This document shows positions 1-5,165 of a stretch of 5,165 nucleotides of DNA, one piece after another. How positions within the stretch are numbered: the first letter of the stretch is position 1; each line of letters opens with the position of its first letter. The position numbers were made by a program, and so were the translations under genes. Under the pieces are notes generated by a model that saw only the letters and a list, made by a program, of their open reading frames with translations, was not told the DNA's origin and did not search any database. The stretch is from Verrucomicrobiales bacterium (GTDB lineage Bacteria > Verrucomicrobiota > Verrucomicrobiia > Limisphaerales > Palsa-1400): positions 1 to 5,165 of the forward strand of contig JAQGOW010000677.1 of assembly GCA_028293405.1 (NCBI GenBank). The letters run 5' to 3'.

Positions 1-1377
1 TTAAAACAGTTCGTTGATTGGTTGCGTGCCGTAATCGACAACCGGGTAAGGTCGAGATTGCGGTCCCGGCAAGTGCGTTTCCAGGTCAACGCCCAGCGAC
101 TTGAGAATTGTGGCGACGACCTCCGGCGGTTTGACGGGACGTTCCGTTGGAAACGCGCCAATGTCATCGCTCTTACCAACCACGCGACCGCCTTTGACAC
201 CACCGCCAGCAAAATTAATCGTCCAACATTGCGGCCAGTGGTCGCGACCGCCGGCGGGATTTACTTTCGGTGTGCGCCCGAATTCAGCGAGGCAGGCGAT
301 CATCGTTTTGTCCAACATGCCGCGGTCAAATAGGTCTTCGAGCAACGCGGTGTAACCCTGGTCATACATCGGCGCGACGATGTCTTTCATGCCCGCGATG
401 GACGTGAAAGGTTTCGAGCCGTGAATGTCCCACGTGATTTCATCGAACACCGTGATGAACGTGTTGATGGTAACAAAACGCACGCCGCGTTCAACGAGCC
501 GGCGAGCGAGCAAACAGCTTTGGCCGAAACGCGTCATACCATAACGATCGCGGACCTTCTGCGGTTCTTTGTCGAGATCGAACGCTTCCCGCGCCTTCGT
601 GCTGGTCATCAGGCGATAGGCGGAGGCGAAATTTGTATCCATCAACTGTGCGCTCGGGCTCGCTTCGAAATTTTTCACCGCATCATCGACCACCTGACGC
701 AACTCGCGTCGGCGTTCGAGGCGGACTTCGCCGATTTCGCTCGGTGGCAACAGGTCTGGAACTTTGAACCCCTTCTTGGAAGGATCGGCGTTCAGGACAA
801 AAGGATCGAAGGACTTGCCCAGGAAACCCGCGTCCTGCCCGTGTGGCATGTTGCCACCGGTCGGGCCCATCAATTCCGGCAACATAATGTTCGCGGGAAG
901 TTCGTTGCGGCGGCCTTTTAAAAATTCCAATGCACAACCGACATGAGGCGTGTTGACGCCGCCGGTGAACAACCGACCGGTTTGCATCAGTTGATGACCG
1001 CCATCGTGAACGGCCGGGCCGGTGTGATAGCAACTGCGCACCAGCGAAAATTTGTCAGCGTGTTTGGCGTGGAGCGGGAAAATTTCGGAAATCTGGATGT
1101 CGGGATTGTTGGTCCTGATCGGTTTGAACGGACCGCGAATTTCCGCAGGCGCATCCGGTTTCATGTCCCAGGTATCAATCTGGCTTGGCGCGCCGAGATT
1201 GAAAATCATGATGCACGAACGGTCGTCATTTCCCTTCGGAGCAGCGCCCATCGCCTGCAATTCCGCAAACTTCGCCATCGACAAACCAATCGCGCCTAAA
1301 GCGCCGACCTGAAGGAAATCGCGCCGGGTGAGACCATCGCAAGTCGTGATCGAACCTTTGCCGGTGAACTTGAGCAT
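1..1377 (-). CDS. Tat-exported DUF1501 family protein, complete
   Basis: A 458-residue protein with an ATG start at 1375-1377; an in-frame stop at 1396-1398 leaves no other upstream start. The N-terminus carries a twin-arginine signal: TRRDFL at residues 17-22, then a hydrophobic stretch (VGALGAIGLSM, 24-34) and an Ala-rich end near 42-46, so export to the periplasm or cell envelope is predicted. The rest matches the DUF1501 family: IMIFNLGAPSQIDTWDMKP near 56-74, SCYHTGPAVHDGGHQ near 115-129, AEFGRTPK at 364-371 and GGRDHWP at 376-382. The family belongs to the alkaline-phosphatase/sulfatase-like superfamily, but no reaction is established for it. In Planctomycetes and Verrucomicrobia it is often paired with DUF1549/DUF1553 cytochrome-like proteins; such a partner would lie beyond the left edge and cannot be seen. 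Length is normal for the family. No clear Shine-Dalgarno precedes the ATG. A TATAAT (1381-1386 on the complement) lies only 3 nt upstream, too close for a normal leadered transcript. Confidence 0.9.
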   Translation of the reverse strand: MLKFTGKGSITTCDGLTRRDFLQVGALGAIGLSMAKFAELQAMGAAPKGNDDRSCIMIFNLGAPSQIDTWDMKPDAPAEIRGPFKPIRTNNPDIQISEIFPLHAKHADKFSLVRSCYHTGPAVHDGGHQLMQTGRLFTGGVNTPHVGCALEFLKGRRNELPANIMLPELMGPTGGNMPHGQDAGFLGKSFDPFVLNADPSKKGFKVPDLLPPSEIGEVRLERRRELRQVVDDAVKNFEASPSAQLMDTNFASAYRLMTSTKAREAFDLDKEPQKVRDRYGMTRFGQSCLLARRLVERGVRFVTINTFITVFDEITWDIHGSKPFTSIAGMKDIVAPMYDQGYTALLEDLFDRGMLDKTMIACLAEFGRTPKVNPAGGRDHWPQCWTINFAGGGVKGGRVVGKSDDIGAFPTERPVKPPEVVATILKSLGVDLETHLPGPQSRPYPVVDYGTQPINELF

Positions 1378-1475
1378 ACAATTATAGACGCAACATCAGA
1401 CGCTTTTATTTGGGGCTACGTTGCAAAATATCGCTTTCTGGGAACGATTCAATGGCAATCAGCGTTGTTTGCGCG

Positions 1476-1490
1476 GTCCGCCGAGCGGAC
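1476..1490. other. Short GC-rich stem-loop beside a GATTAC array
   Basis: GTCCGC (1476-1481) pairs perfectly with GCGGAC (1485-1490) around a 3-nt CGA loop. It directly abuts the left GATTAC array, whose first GATTAC starts at 1492. No T-run follows on either strand, so it is not a typical intrinsic terminator. It may mark the outer edge of the repeat unit. The structure is seen; the role is unknown. Confidence 0.5.
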
Positions 1491-1544
1491 AGATTACTTG
1501 TGATTACCTCTGATTACTTCTGATTACCTTTTTTCCTGTTTTTC
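1491..1544. repeat. GATTAC decamer array, left copy
   Basis: Four GATTAC words begin at 1492, 1502, 1512 and 1522, an exact 10-bp period, with spacer pairs TT/CC alternating after each word. The array is followed by a T-run and TGTTTTTC. On the minus strand it reads as repeated GTAATC words. It is nearly identical to the array at 1690-1742, differing by one substitution (T versus C at 1501/1700) and small indels in the T/C-rich tail. A one-helical-turn period would place all four words on the same face of the DNA, as in iteron or multimeric protein-binding arrays. The structure is certain; the function is not. Confidence 0.9.
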
Positions 1545-1689
1545 GGATTTCGCGCGACGGGGACGAAGGTTGCGAAGCAGGCGAAGATGTCTTGGTGAAT
1601 AAAGTCATGGGATGTTGGAGCAAGACGGGCGACGCGGCGCGATTATTCCAAATAAAATAGCGTTTTTTTTCTTTGGTTTTCATTGATTG

Positions 1690-1742
1690 AGATTACTTGC
1701 GATTACCTCTGATTACTTCTGATTACCTTTTCCATGTTTTTC
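1690..1742. repeat. GATTAC decamer array, right copy, just past the terminase stop
   Basis: Four GATTAC words begin at 1691, 1701, 1711 and 1721, again exactly 10 bp apart, ending in a T-rich tail and GTTTTTC. A degenerate GATTGA at 1685-1690 precedes the array. It is a direct repeat of 1491-1544 offset by 199 bp. It ends 2 bp before the stop codon of the large terminase gene (1745-1747), so it lies in that gene's 3' untranslated region. Direct orientation of both copies and near identity suggest recent duplication or a shared selected function. Confidence 0.9.
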
Positions 1743-1744
1743 AG

Positions 1745-3139
1745 CTAAAAGCCTCTGAGTCGCATCGTACGTATCTTCTGTGGTTGGGTGGCGATCATGT
1801 AACGGAGTGCGTCGGCGGCATCGTCGCCGCCGAAACCATTTTCGTCGGGATCATTTTTCAGGACGTCTTCCGGACGGCCTGGGTCGCTTTGCAACGTAGG
1901 GAGGCAATCGATCAGACGCGCGCAGCGGCGATGGAAAAAGAGGGTGGGTTTGATGTTTCCTTGTTCATCGCCAAGACGGTCGAGAATGGCAGCCCAGCCA
2001 TTCAAACGTTCCATGGTGGCCTGGCGCATAGAAATTCCCAGTCGCCGGTATTGCGATGCAATCGTTGTGCCGTCGCTTTGTTTGCCGAAGATATCAGCGC
2101 CTGCGACGAACCTTGCGAGATTAATTGCGTAGCGTTCATTGAGACCCAAGTGATGGCGTTTGAGCATGGCTTTGATCGCTTCAGCGTGACGTTCCGGAAT
2201 CCAATTGCGCGCGGCGTGTTCGTCGACGACGAAGATGTTGTTGTCACTGTCACGACAGCCGAGCAATACGACCGTGTAATGGGTGAAGCCGTAATCGAGC
2301 GCGGCGAACCATTCGACGGCACGGCGGTCGTCGAACTCATCGATAACGTGCAATTCCCGGCGGAAGCTGGTGAAGAATTGGCCGGCTTTGATATCCCAGT
2401 CGCCATCCAGCCACGCCCGCCGTTGCCAACCGGTGAGAGCGCCGAGAGCGTCTTTGTATCCAGCGTTCACGAAGCGATTGTCATTTACTGTAGCTGGGAT
2501 AAAACGTGTGTCCGTCTCCTCGCCGCGTTGAAATGGAATAACGTATTTCGAGCGATACCAGGCGTGACCGACTCCGCCGGGATTGGTTGTCGAGTAGATA
2601 CGCGGTCGCCATTGGGGTTTTGAGGTGCGGTTGCAGGTGCAAATGTCCTGGAACTTGCGGCCCGTCAGAGTGGTTGCTTCTTCGATGCCGATGACGTCGT
2701 ATTCGAGCCCCAGATATTTATCGATATCATTCTCGTTCTGAAAGTGGCCAATGATGATGCGAGAGCCGTTTTCGAACGTGAGAACGCCTCGAGTGGTGCT
2801 GAACTCGTGGTTGAGCCTGAGGAGAAGACGGCGGCGCAGGTCTTCGAAGTTTTCGAGGTTAGATTTGCCGACCTTGCGAAGGAGTAGACATTTGAGACCG
2901 GGAAAGCGTTGGCAATCGTCGACGCCCATCTGAGCGATAAGCCAATGAGATTTGCCACCGCCACGCGCGCCGCCGAAGCCGATGGAGGTCGGGCCGGTTT
3001 CAAGGTCGCAAAGGCGCGCGGCGGCACTGGCGGCGAGTTGTTTTGGTTGCAGAATAACACCAGCATTGACGAACCGCTGCACTTGATCGGCAGGGCAGCC
3101 GGCGTTGCGGCAGAGTTGGATGTATTGGTCGGTGGTCAC
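1745..3139 (-). CDS. Phage-type terminase large subunit (DNA-packaging ATPase/nuclease)
   Basis: A 464-residue protein of the length expected for a two-domain TerL, the motor that drives DNA into a viral capsid and cuts it. The ATPase domain shows a Walker A loop GGARGGGKS (56-64), a Walker B segment YDVIGIEEA (147-155) with E153/E154 at the catalytic position, and the coupling motif STTNPGG (183-189). The typical linker LDGDWD (244-249) then leads into an RNase H-fold nuclease: LDYG with D282, VVDEH with D306, GADIFG with D349, and GDDAADALRY with D439/D440 near the C-terminus. All key acidic residues are present, so it looks catalytically intact. The start is GTG at 3137-3139; an in-frame stop at 3164-3166 leaves no other standard upstream start, and no strong ribosome site is seen. 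It lies 62 nt downstream of the small-subunit gene on the same strand, so the two are probably co-transcribed. Unusually, no portal or capsid gene follows it. Family assignment is firm; what it packages here is unknown. Confidence 0.93.
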   Translation of the reverse strand: MTTDQYIQLCRNAGCPADQVQRFVNAGVILQPKQLAASAAARLCDLETGPTSIGFGGARGGGKSHWLIAQMGVDDCQRFPGLKCLLLRKVGKSNLENFEDLRRRLLLRLNHEFSTTRGVLTFENGSRIIIGHFQNENDIDKYLGLEYDVIGIEEATTLTGRKFQDICTCNRTSKPQWRPRIYSTTNPGGVGHAWYRSKYVIPFQRGEETDTRFIPATVNDNRFVNAGYKDALGALTGWQRRAWLDGDWDIKAGQFFTSFRRELHVIDEFDDRRAVEWFAALDYGFTHYTVVLLGCRDSDNNIFVVDEHAARNWIPERHAEAIKAMLKRHHLGLNERYAINLARFVAGADIFGKQSDGTTIASQYRRLGISMRQATMERLNGWAAILDRLGDEQGNIKPTLFFHRRCARLIDCLPTLQSDPGRPEDVLKNDPDENGFGGDDAADALRYMIATQPQKIRTMRLRGF

Positions 3140-3201
3140 AGCGTTTCGAAAACTGTTCAGTGTTCAACCCGGCTCTGGTAGAGGGCGTAGGTCATTCGTG
3201 T

Positions 3202-4113
3202 TCAGTTCAGGGTGTGAGCCCGCGTGGGGTTCGGAGATCGGGATAAATTCGAGTTGTTTTCGGACGGCGATGGAGCTGATGGTTCGCCATAGATTCTTTT
3301 GAGTGCGGCGAGCATTTCCACTTGTATGGGGGCGACTGCGGGTTTGTCGTCTTGTGCCGTTGGATTTTGCAGGGCGGAGCGAGACATTTTCGAGGCGACG
3401 TTGAGAGCACGGGAAAGTTCAGAGAGACGCATTTTTTCGAGATCGCGCTCGCCGAAATTTTCGAGACAGCACTGGACGACTCCGAGGAGTTTTTGGGCAG
3501 CGACCCATTCCTGTTCACGGTACTCGGCGTTGCGTTTGGCCCAATCAGCGGCGGCTTTCCGAGCCGTTTCGGCTTCAGCGTGCGCTTGTTGTTCGAGCAA
3601 GCCGGAATTGAAATGGTTAATGCGCTCGCTCCAATCGTATTTGCTGGACCAGTTTTTGACCGTGGGCAATTGCTCGCCAAGTTTGTCCGCAACGGCCTGG
3701 AGTGAGCGATTCTGCCCAAGCTGGAAATAGGCCGTGAACGCACCGAAAGCACGCGGCGTTTCGCCGGGGGAACGAGGGAAAACTGATTGAGAGTTGAGGG
3801 TTGAGAGTTGAGGGTGCTGAAAGGGAGACGGTGAGGATGACAAAGCCGATGGACAGTTGATCGGCGCTGTGGCGGGACAGGGCGTTGAGGGTTGAGAGTC
3901 GTTTTGCTCGGTGCGGAGTTCAGAGTTTTGTGCTGGGTCGGAATTCGCACAGTTCGGCGTTGAGGGTTGAGAGTCGTCTTGTCCGTTACACATTGCGGAT
4001 TGCGAATTGGGAATTGAACCGTGATCAGCTTCTAACATCGAAGGCATTTTCGTTGTGTTGGGTGTGGCACAAACTGGCATTGTGACCGTCGTTGAATCAT
4101 TGGAGGTATTCAT
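3202..4113 (-). CDS. Terminase small-subunit-like protein with a repeat-derived disordered N-terminus
   Basis: I place the start at the ATG at 4111-4113 (303 residues). AGGA at 4125-4128, 11 nt upstream, is a weak and rather distant ribosome site. A TTG at 4158 would add 15 residues, but it lies inside an inverted repeat. Counting from that TTG, residues 16-130 are low-complexity and rich in Ser, Pro, Asn and Gln (SQPSTP, QLSTLNSQS, NSELRTEQ), with no folded-domain character. The core begins near 131. A predicted helix-turn-helix lies at about 150-177 (RSLQAVADKL through KNWSSKYDW), followed by a charged, Ala-rich helical stretch at 185-225 suited to oligomerisation, then more helix to about 290 and a polar tail. 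This pattern, plus its place directly upstream of an intact large subunit, fits the DNA-recognition subunit TerS, which usually selects the packaging site. TerS proteins diverge strongly, so the assignment rests on context and domain pattern. The N-terminal half is unusually long and DNA-repeat-derived; the folded core alone would be close to usual TerS size. Confidence 0.75.
   Translation of the reverse strand: MNTSNDSTTVTMPVCATPNTTKMPSMLEADHGSIPNSQSAMCNGQDDSQPSTPNCANSDPAQNSELRTEQNDSQPSTPCPATAPINCPSALSSSPSPFQHPQLSTLNSQSVFPRSPGETPRAFGAFTAYFQLGQNRSLQAVADKLGEQLPTVKNWSSKYDWSERINHFNSGLLEQQAHAEAETARKAAADWAKRNAEYREQEWVAAQKLLGVVQCCLENFGERDLEKMRLSELSRALNVASKMSRSALQNPTAQDDKPAVAPIQVEMLAALKRIYGEPSAPSPSENNSNLSRSPNPTRAHTLN
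3786..3813. repeat. Heptamer tandem repeat, four units, inside the small-subunit gene
   Basis: Four 7-bp units read ATTGAGA, GTTGAGG, GTTGAGA and GTTGAGG without interruption. On the coding strand they give the peptide QLSTLNSQS, in a different reading phase from the related repeats at 3881 and 3956. This shows that the repeat is a DNA-level element and not a protein repeat kept in frame. Confidence 0.88.
3881..3905. repeat. 25-bp direct repeat, copy 1, with a GTTGAGG/GTTGAGA heptamer core
   Basis: This segment contains GGC, then GTTGAGG and GTTGAGA (3884-3897), then GTCGTTTT. It matches 3956-3980 at 24 of 25 positions (mismatch at 3903/3978). The two copies are 75 bp apart, a multiple of three, so both encode DSQPSTP. 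Confidence 0.88.
3911..3931. repeat. Degenerate heptamer repeat of a second sequence type
   Basis: Three consecutive units, GTGCGGA, GTTCAGA and GTTTTGT, keep the 7-bp period but differ in sequence from the GTTGAGR type. They encode NSELRTE on the minus strand. Units are degenerate, so this is weaker than the neighbouring arrays. Confidence 0.55.
3956..3980. repeat. 25-bp direct repeat, copy 2, with a GTTGAGG/GTTGAGA heptamer core
   Basis: Partner of 3881-3905, with one mismatch. Together the copies frame a 75-bp repeating block within the small-subunit gene, consistent with a local duplication or with repeated insertion of the same short element. Confidence 0.88.
3992..4019. repeat. Heptamer tandem repeat of a third type, four units
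   Basis: Four 7-bp units read ATTGCGG, ATTGCGA, ATTGGGA and ATTGAAC. The period matches the other arrays in this gene but the sequence is again different. It lies near the 5' end of the small-subunit gene and encodes Asn/Ser/Gln-rich disordered peptide. Confidence 0.75.
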
Positions 4114-4135
4114 AATTTTGAAAATCCTACCAAAG

Positions 4136-4162
4136 TCACTTGGACAACGGCGGTCCAAGTGA
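4136..4162. promoter_or_regulatory. Perfect 10-bp inverted repeat upstream of the small-subunit gene
   Basis: TCACTTGGAC (4136-4145) pairs perfectly with GTCCAAGTGA (4153-4162) around a 7-nt loop AACGGCG. On the plus strand it is followed after 4 nt by seven T (4167-4173), so it resembles an intrinsic terminator in that direction. However, the only plus-strand gene nearby starts downstream of it, so it would stop only antisense transcription coming out of the small-subunit gene. On the minus strand it lies 22 nt before the preferred ATG, a fitting place for an operator, a leader hairpin or an element end. The alternative TTG start at 4158 lies within its right arm. The structure is certain; the role is open. 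Confidence 0.6.
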
Positions 4163-4314
4163 AATCTTTTTTTAAAAAATCCAGAATTGATGCAAACCTC
4201 GTAACTGCAGGGACTAATGCTCCGATCAGAAGTTGCGCACGTTCAGTTCGGTAATACCTCGTCGCCAGCGATCCGCAAAAGAAAGCGGGGTATAAGCAAT
4301 AGATAGCTAGTGTT

Positions 4315-4983
4315 GTGGAAAGCTATGTGTTTTGCTTATCCATCTTAAAAAGCGTATTAATAGTCGACGATCATGGCATCATCCGAGACGGGTTGGTGAG
4401 ATTGTTGACCTCGAAATTTCCGAATGCAGTATTCGGCGAGGCCGAAAACGCTGCTGACGCCCTACAACGATTGGACGAACGCGCATGGCAGCTTGTGTTG
4501 TTGGACGTTGACATGCACGGCTCGAACGGGTTGGACCTTTTAGGGCACCTCAAATCGAAATTATCGGCTTCCGCGAAGGTTATTGTTCTCACTGCAAACG
4601 CGGACGTAGACACCGCGGCACGGGCGCTGACTGCCGGCGCCCATGGATTCGCCACCAAAAGCGGCGGCTTTCACGATTTCACCAATGGCATCAACCAGGT
4701 TTTGGCTGGCAAACGATATCTCAGTCCGGACATTTCTCAGGATATGGTTTTCGCGCTGTTGCAAAAATCTTGCGGCAAACAGTCGCAGCCATTGTCAGAC
4801 CGGGAGTTCGAGGTTCTTAAGCATATAGCCAACGGCAAGAGCATCAAAGAAATCGCGGGCGATCTGGATCTGAGCGTCAAGACGGTAAGCACGTATCGTA
4901 TGCGAATGTTTGCGAAACTAAGTTTCAACACAACCGCCGACGTGGTGCGTTACGCCATTCGAAAAAATCTGGTTAGTGCGTGA
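4315..4983 (+). CDS. NarL/FixJ-family response regulator (receiver plus LuxR-type HTH)
   Basis: A 222-residue two-domain transcription regulator. The receiver domain covers about residues 13-133: acidic pair D18/D19 in VLIVDDH, phospho-acceptor D64 in VLLDVDM, switch threonine T93 in VLTAN, and conserved lysine K115 in ATKSG. The usual MPG after the phospho-acceptor is MHG here, a mild variation. The C-terminal LuxR-type DNA-binding domain covers about 157-218, with LSDREFEVLKHIANGKSIKEIA and the recognition helix around LSVKTVSTYRMRM. All phosphorylation residues are present, so control by a histidine kinase is expected, but no kinase gene is in the window. An in-frame stop at 4300-4302 makes GTG at 4315 the furthest possible start. 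A second GTG at 4327, with GGAAAG 5 nt upstream, may be the real start and would give a protein 4 residues shorter. It is divergent from the terminase genes, and its 3' end overlaps the next gene tail-to-tail. Its targets are unknown. Confidence 0.95.
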   Translation: MESYVFCLSILKSVLIVDDHGIIRDGLVRLLTSKFPNAVFGEAENAADALQRLDERAWQLVLLDVDMHGSNGLDLLGHLKSKLSASAKVIVLTANADVDTAARALTAGAHGFATKSGGFHDFTNGINQVLAGKRYLSPDISQDMVFALLQKSCGKQSQPLSDREFEVLKHIANGKSIKEIAGDLDLSVKTVSTYRMRMFAKLSFNTTADVVRYAIRKNLVSA

Positions 4984-5165
4984 TCGCGCCGGAATCGATG
5001 AGTTTAAACGTTCTCGGTTTTGGCACCACTTTAAACGTCGCGTTGTCAGTTGCCCCCTGCGTCAATGAGATCTCGGTCTGTTGAGTCTCCAGCTGATGTT
5101 GAGCCGGAAGTTCCGCGATGGACACGTGGATTTTCCATTTGCCCGGACGAAGCAGATCGAACCGC
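4973..5165 (-). CDS. C-terminal end of a probable secreted/surface beta-sandwich protein, partial
   Basis: An open frame enters from the right edge and ends at TAA (complement of 4973-4975), giving 63 residues. The peptide begins RFDLLRPGKWKIHVSI and continues through TEISLTQGATDNATFKVVPKPR to the end SGAITH. The alternating hydrophobic pattern and the 'F-x-x-L-x-P-G-x-W' opening resemble the last strands of carboxypeptidase-regulatory-like or SdrD B-like Ig-type domains, common at the ends of large exported proteins. That family call is by resemblance only. The frame is uninterrupted and reads as real protein sequence, unlike the antisense frames nearby. Its last 11 bp overlap the 3' end of the response regulator in convergent orientation. 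The start, and most of the protein, lie beyond the window. Confidence 0.7.
   Translation of the reverse strand, partial: RFDLLRPGKWKIHVSIAELPAQHQLETQQTEISLTQGATDNATFKVVPKPRTFKLIDSGAITH

Larger units (their letters stand above)
1378..1744. other. Intergenic region between the terminase gene and the DUF1501 gene
   Basis: This 367-bp stretch has no gene I can support. It holds a 6-bp GC-rich stem-loop (1476-1490), two copies of a GATTAC decamer array (1491-1544 and 1690-1742) and a run of eight T on the plus strand (1663-1670). A 34-codon ATG reading frame runs from 1608 to 1504 on the minus strand, but its last third is simply the repeat read through, so I do not call it a gene. The position matters: in a normal phage packaging operon the portal gene would begin here, directly after the large terminase subunit. 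I see no promoter with a good -35/-10 pair for the DUF1501 gene, although one must lie here or the gene is read through from the terminase genes. Confidence 0.7.

Noticed and set aside
1697..2623. A 308-codon plus-strand open frame opposite the large terminase gene
   Set aside because: It is antisense to a protein with a full set of terminase motifs, shows no motif of its own and has no plausible ribosome site. It is a shadow of the minus-strand gene.
3157..3195. A 12-codon ATG frame between the two terminase genes
   Set aside because: Too short, with no ribosome site and no recognisable product.
3207..3950. A 247-codon minus-strand frame overlapping the small-subunit gene in another phase
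   Set aside because: The downstream half lacks protein-like composition, while the chosen frame shows an HTH and amphipathic helices. The overlap stays open because the heptamer repeats avoid stops in several phases.
3786..4019. Repeat cluster as a CRISPR array
   Set aside because: Units are 7 bp and contiguous, without unique spacers of uniform length, and no cas gene is present.
1476..4162. The left stem-loop and right inverted repeat as matching terminal inverted repeats of one element
   Set aside because: They share only a short CGGCGG-like core; arms and loop lengths differ, so they are not convincing partners.
4251..4296. TAATAC (4251-4256) and TATAAG (4291-4296) as -10 boxes for the response regulator
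   Set aside because: Neither has a -35-like hexamer at 16-18 bp, so I cannot support a specific promoter, although one is likely in this gap.

Overview
The window looks like chromosomal DNA of a Verrucomicrobiota or Planctomycetota bacterium, with Verrucomicrobiota favoured. The main evidence is a Tat-exported DUF1501 protein, a family greatly expanded in those phyla. Two further hints are weak Shine-Dalgarno signals with several non-ATG starts, and short tandem repeats that run straight through coding sequence. The taxonomic call is an inference; no rRNA gene or other marker is present.

Layout, left to right. (i) 1-1377, minus strand: a complete DUF1501 protein whose stop codon is the first three bases of the window. 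(ii) 1378-1744: a 367-bp gap with no convincing gene. It holds a small GC-rich stem-loop and two near-identical ~53-bp repeats, each made of four GATTAC words spaced exactly 10 bp apart. (iii) 1745-4113, minus strand: a two-gene phage DNA-packaging module. The upstream gene encodes a terminase small-subunit-like protein with a long disordered N-terminus built largely from 7-bp-period DNA repeats. The downstream gene encodes an apparently intact terminase large subunit with both ATPase and nuclease motifs. (iv) 4136-4162: a perfect 10-bp inverted repeat just upstream of the small-subunit gene. (v) 4315-4983, plus strand: a NarL/FixJ-type response regulator. (vi) 4973-5165, minus strand: the C-terminal end of a secreted or surface-type beta-sandwich protein, overlapping the regulator tail-to-tail by 11 bp.

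The point of most interest is the terminase pair. It stands alone: no portal, capsid, tail, integrase or lysis gene is seen on either side, and the position where a portal gene would normally follow the large subunit is taken by the decamer repeats and then an ordinary chromosomal gene. Intact catalytic residues argue against simple decay. The hairpin on one side and the GATTAC repeats on the other bracket a unit of about 2.7 kb that could be a discrete mobile or domesticated packaging cassette. This is a hypothesis: no target-site duplication or recombinase is visible here.

The flanking genes (exported DUF1501 protein, response regulator, surface-protein tail) show no evident functional link to the terminase pair or to each other.
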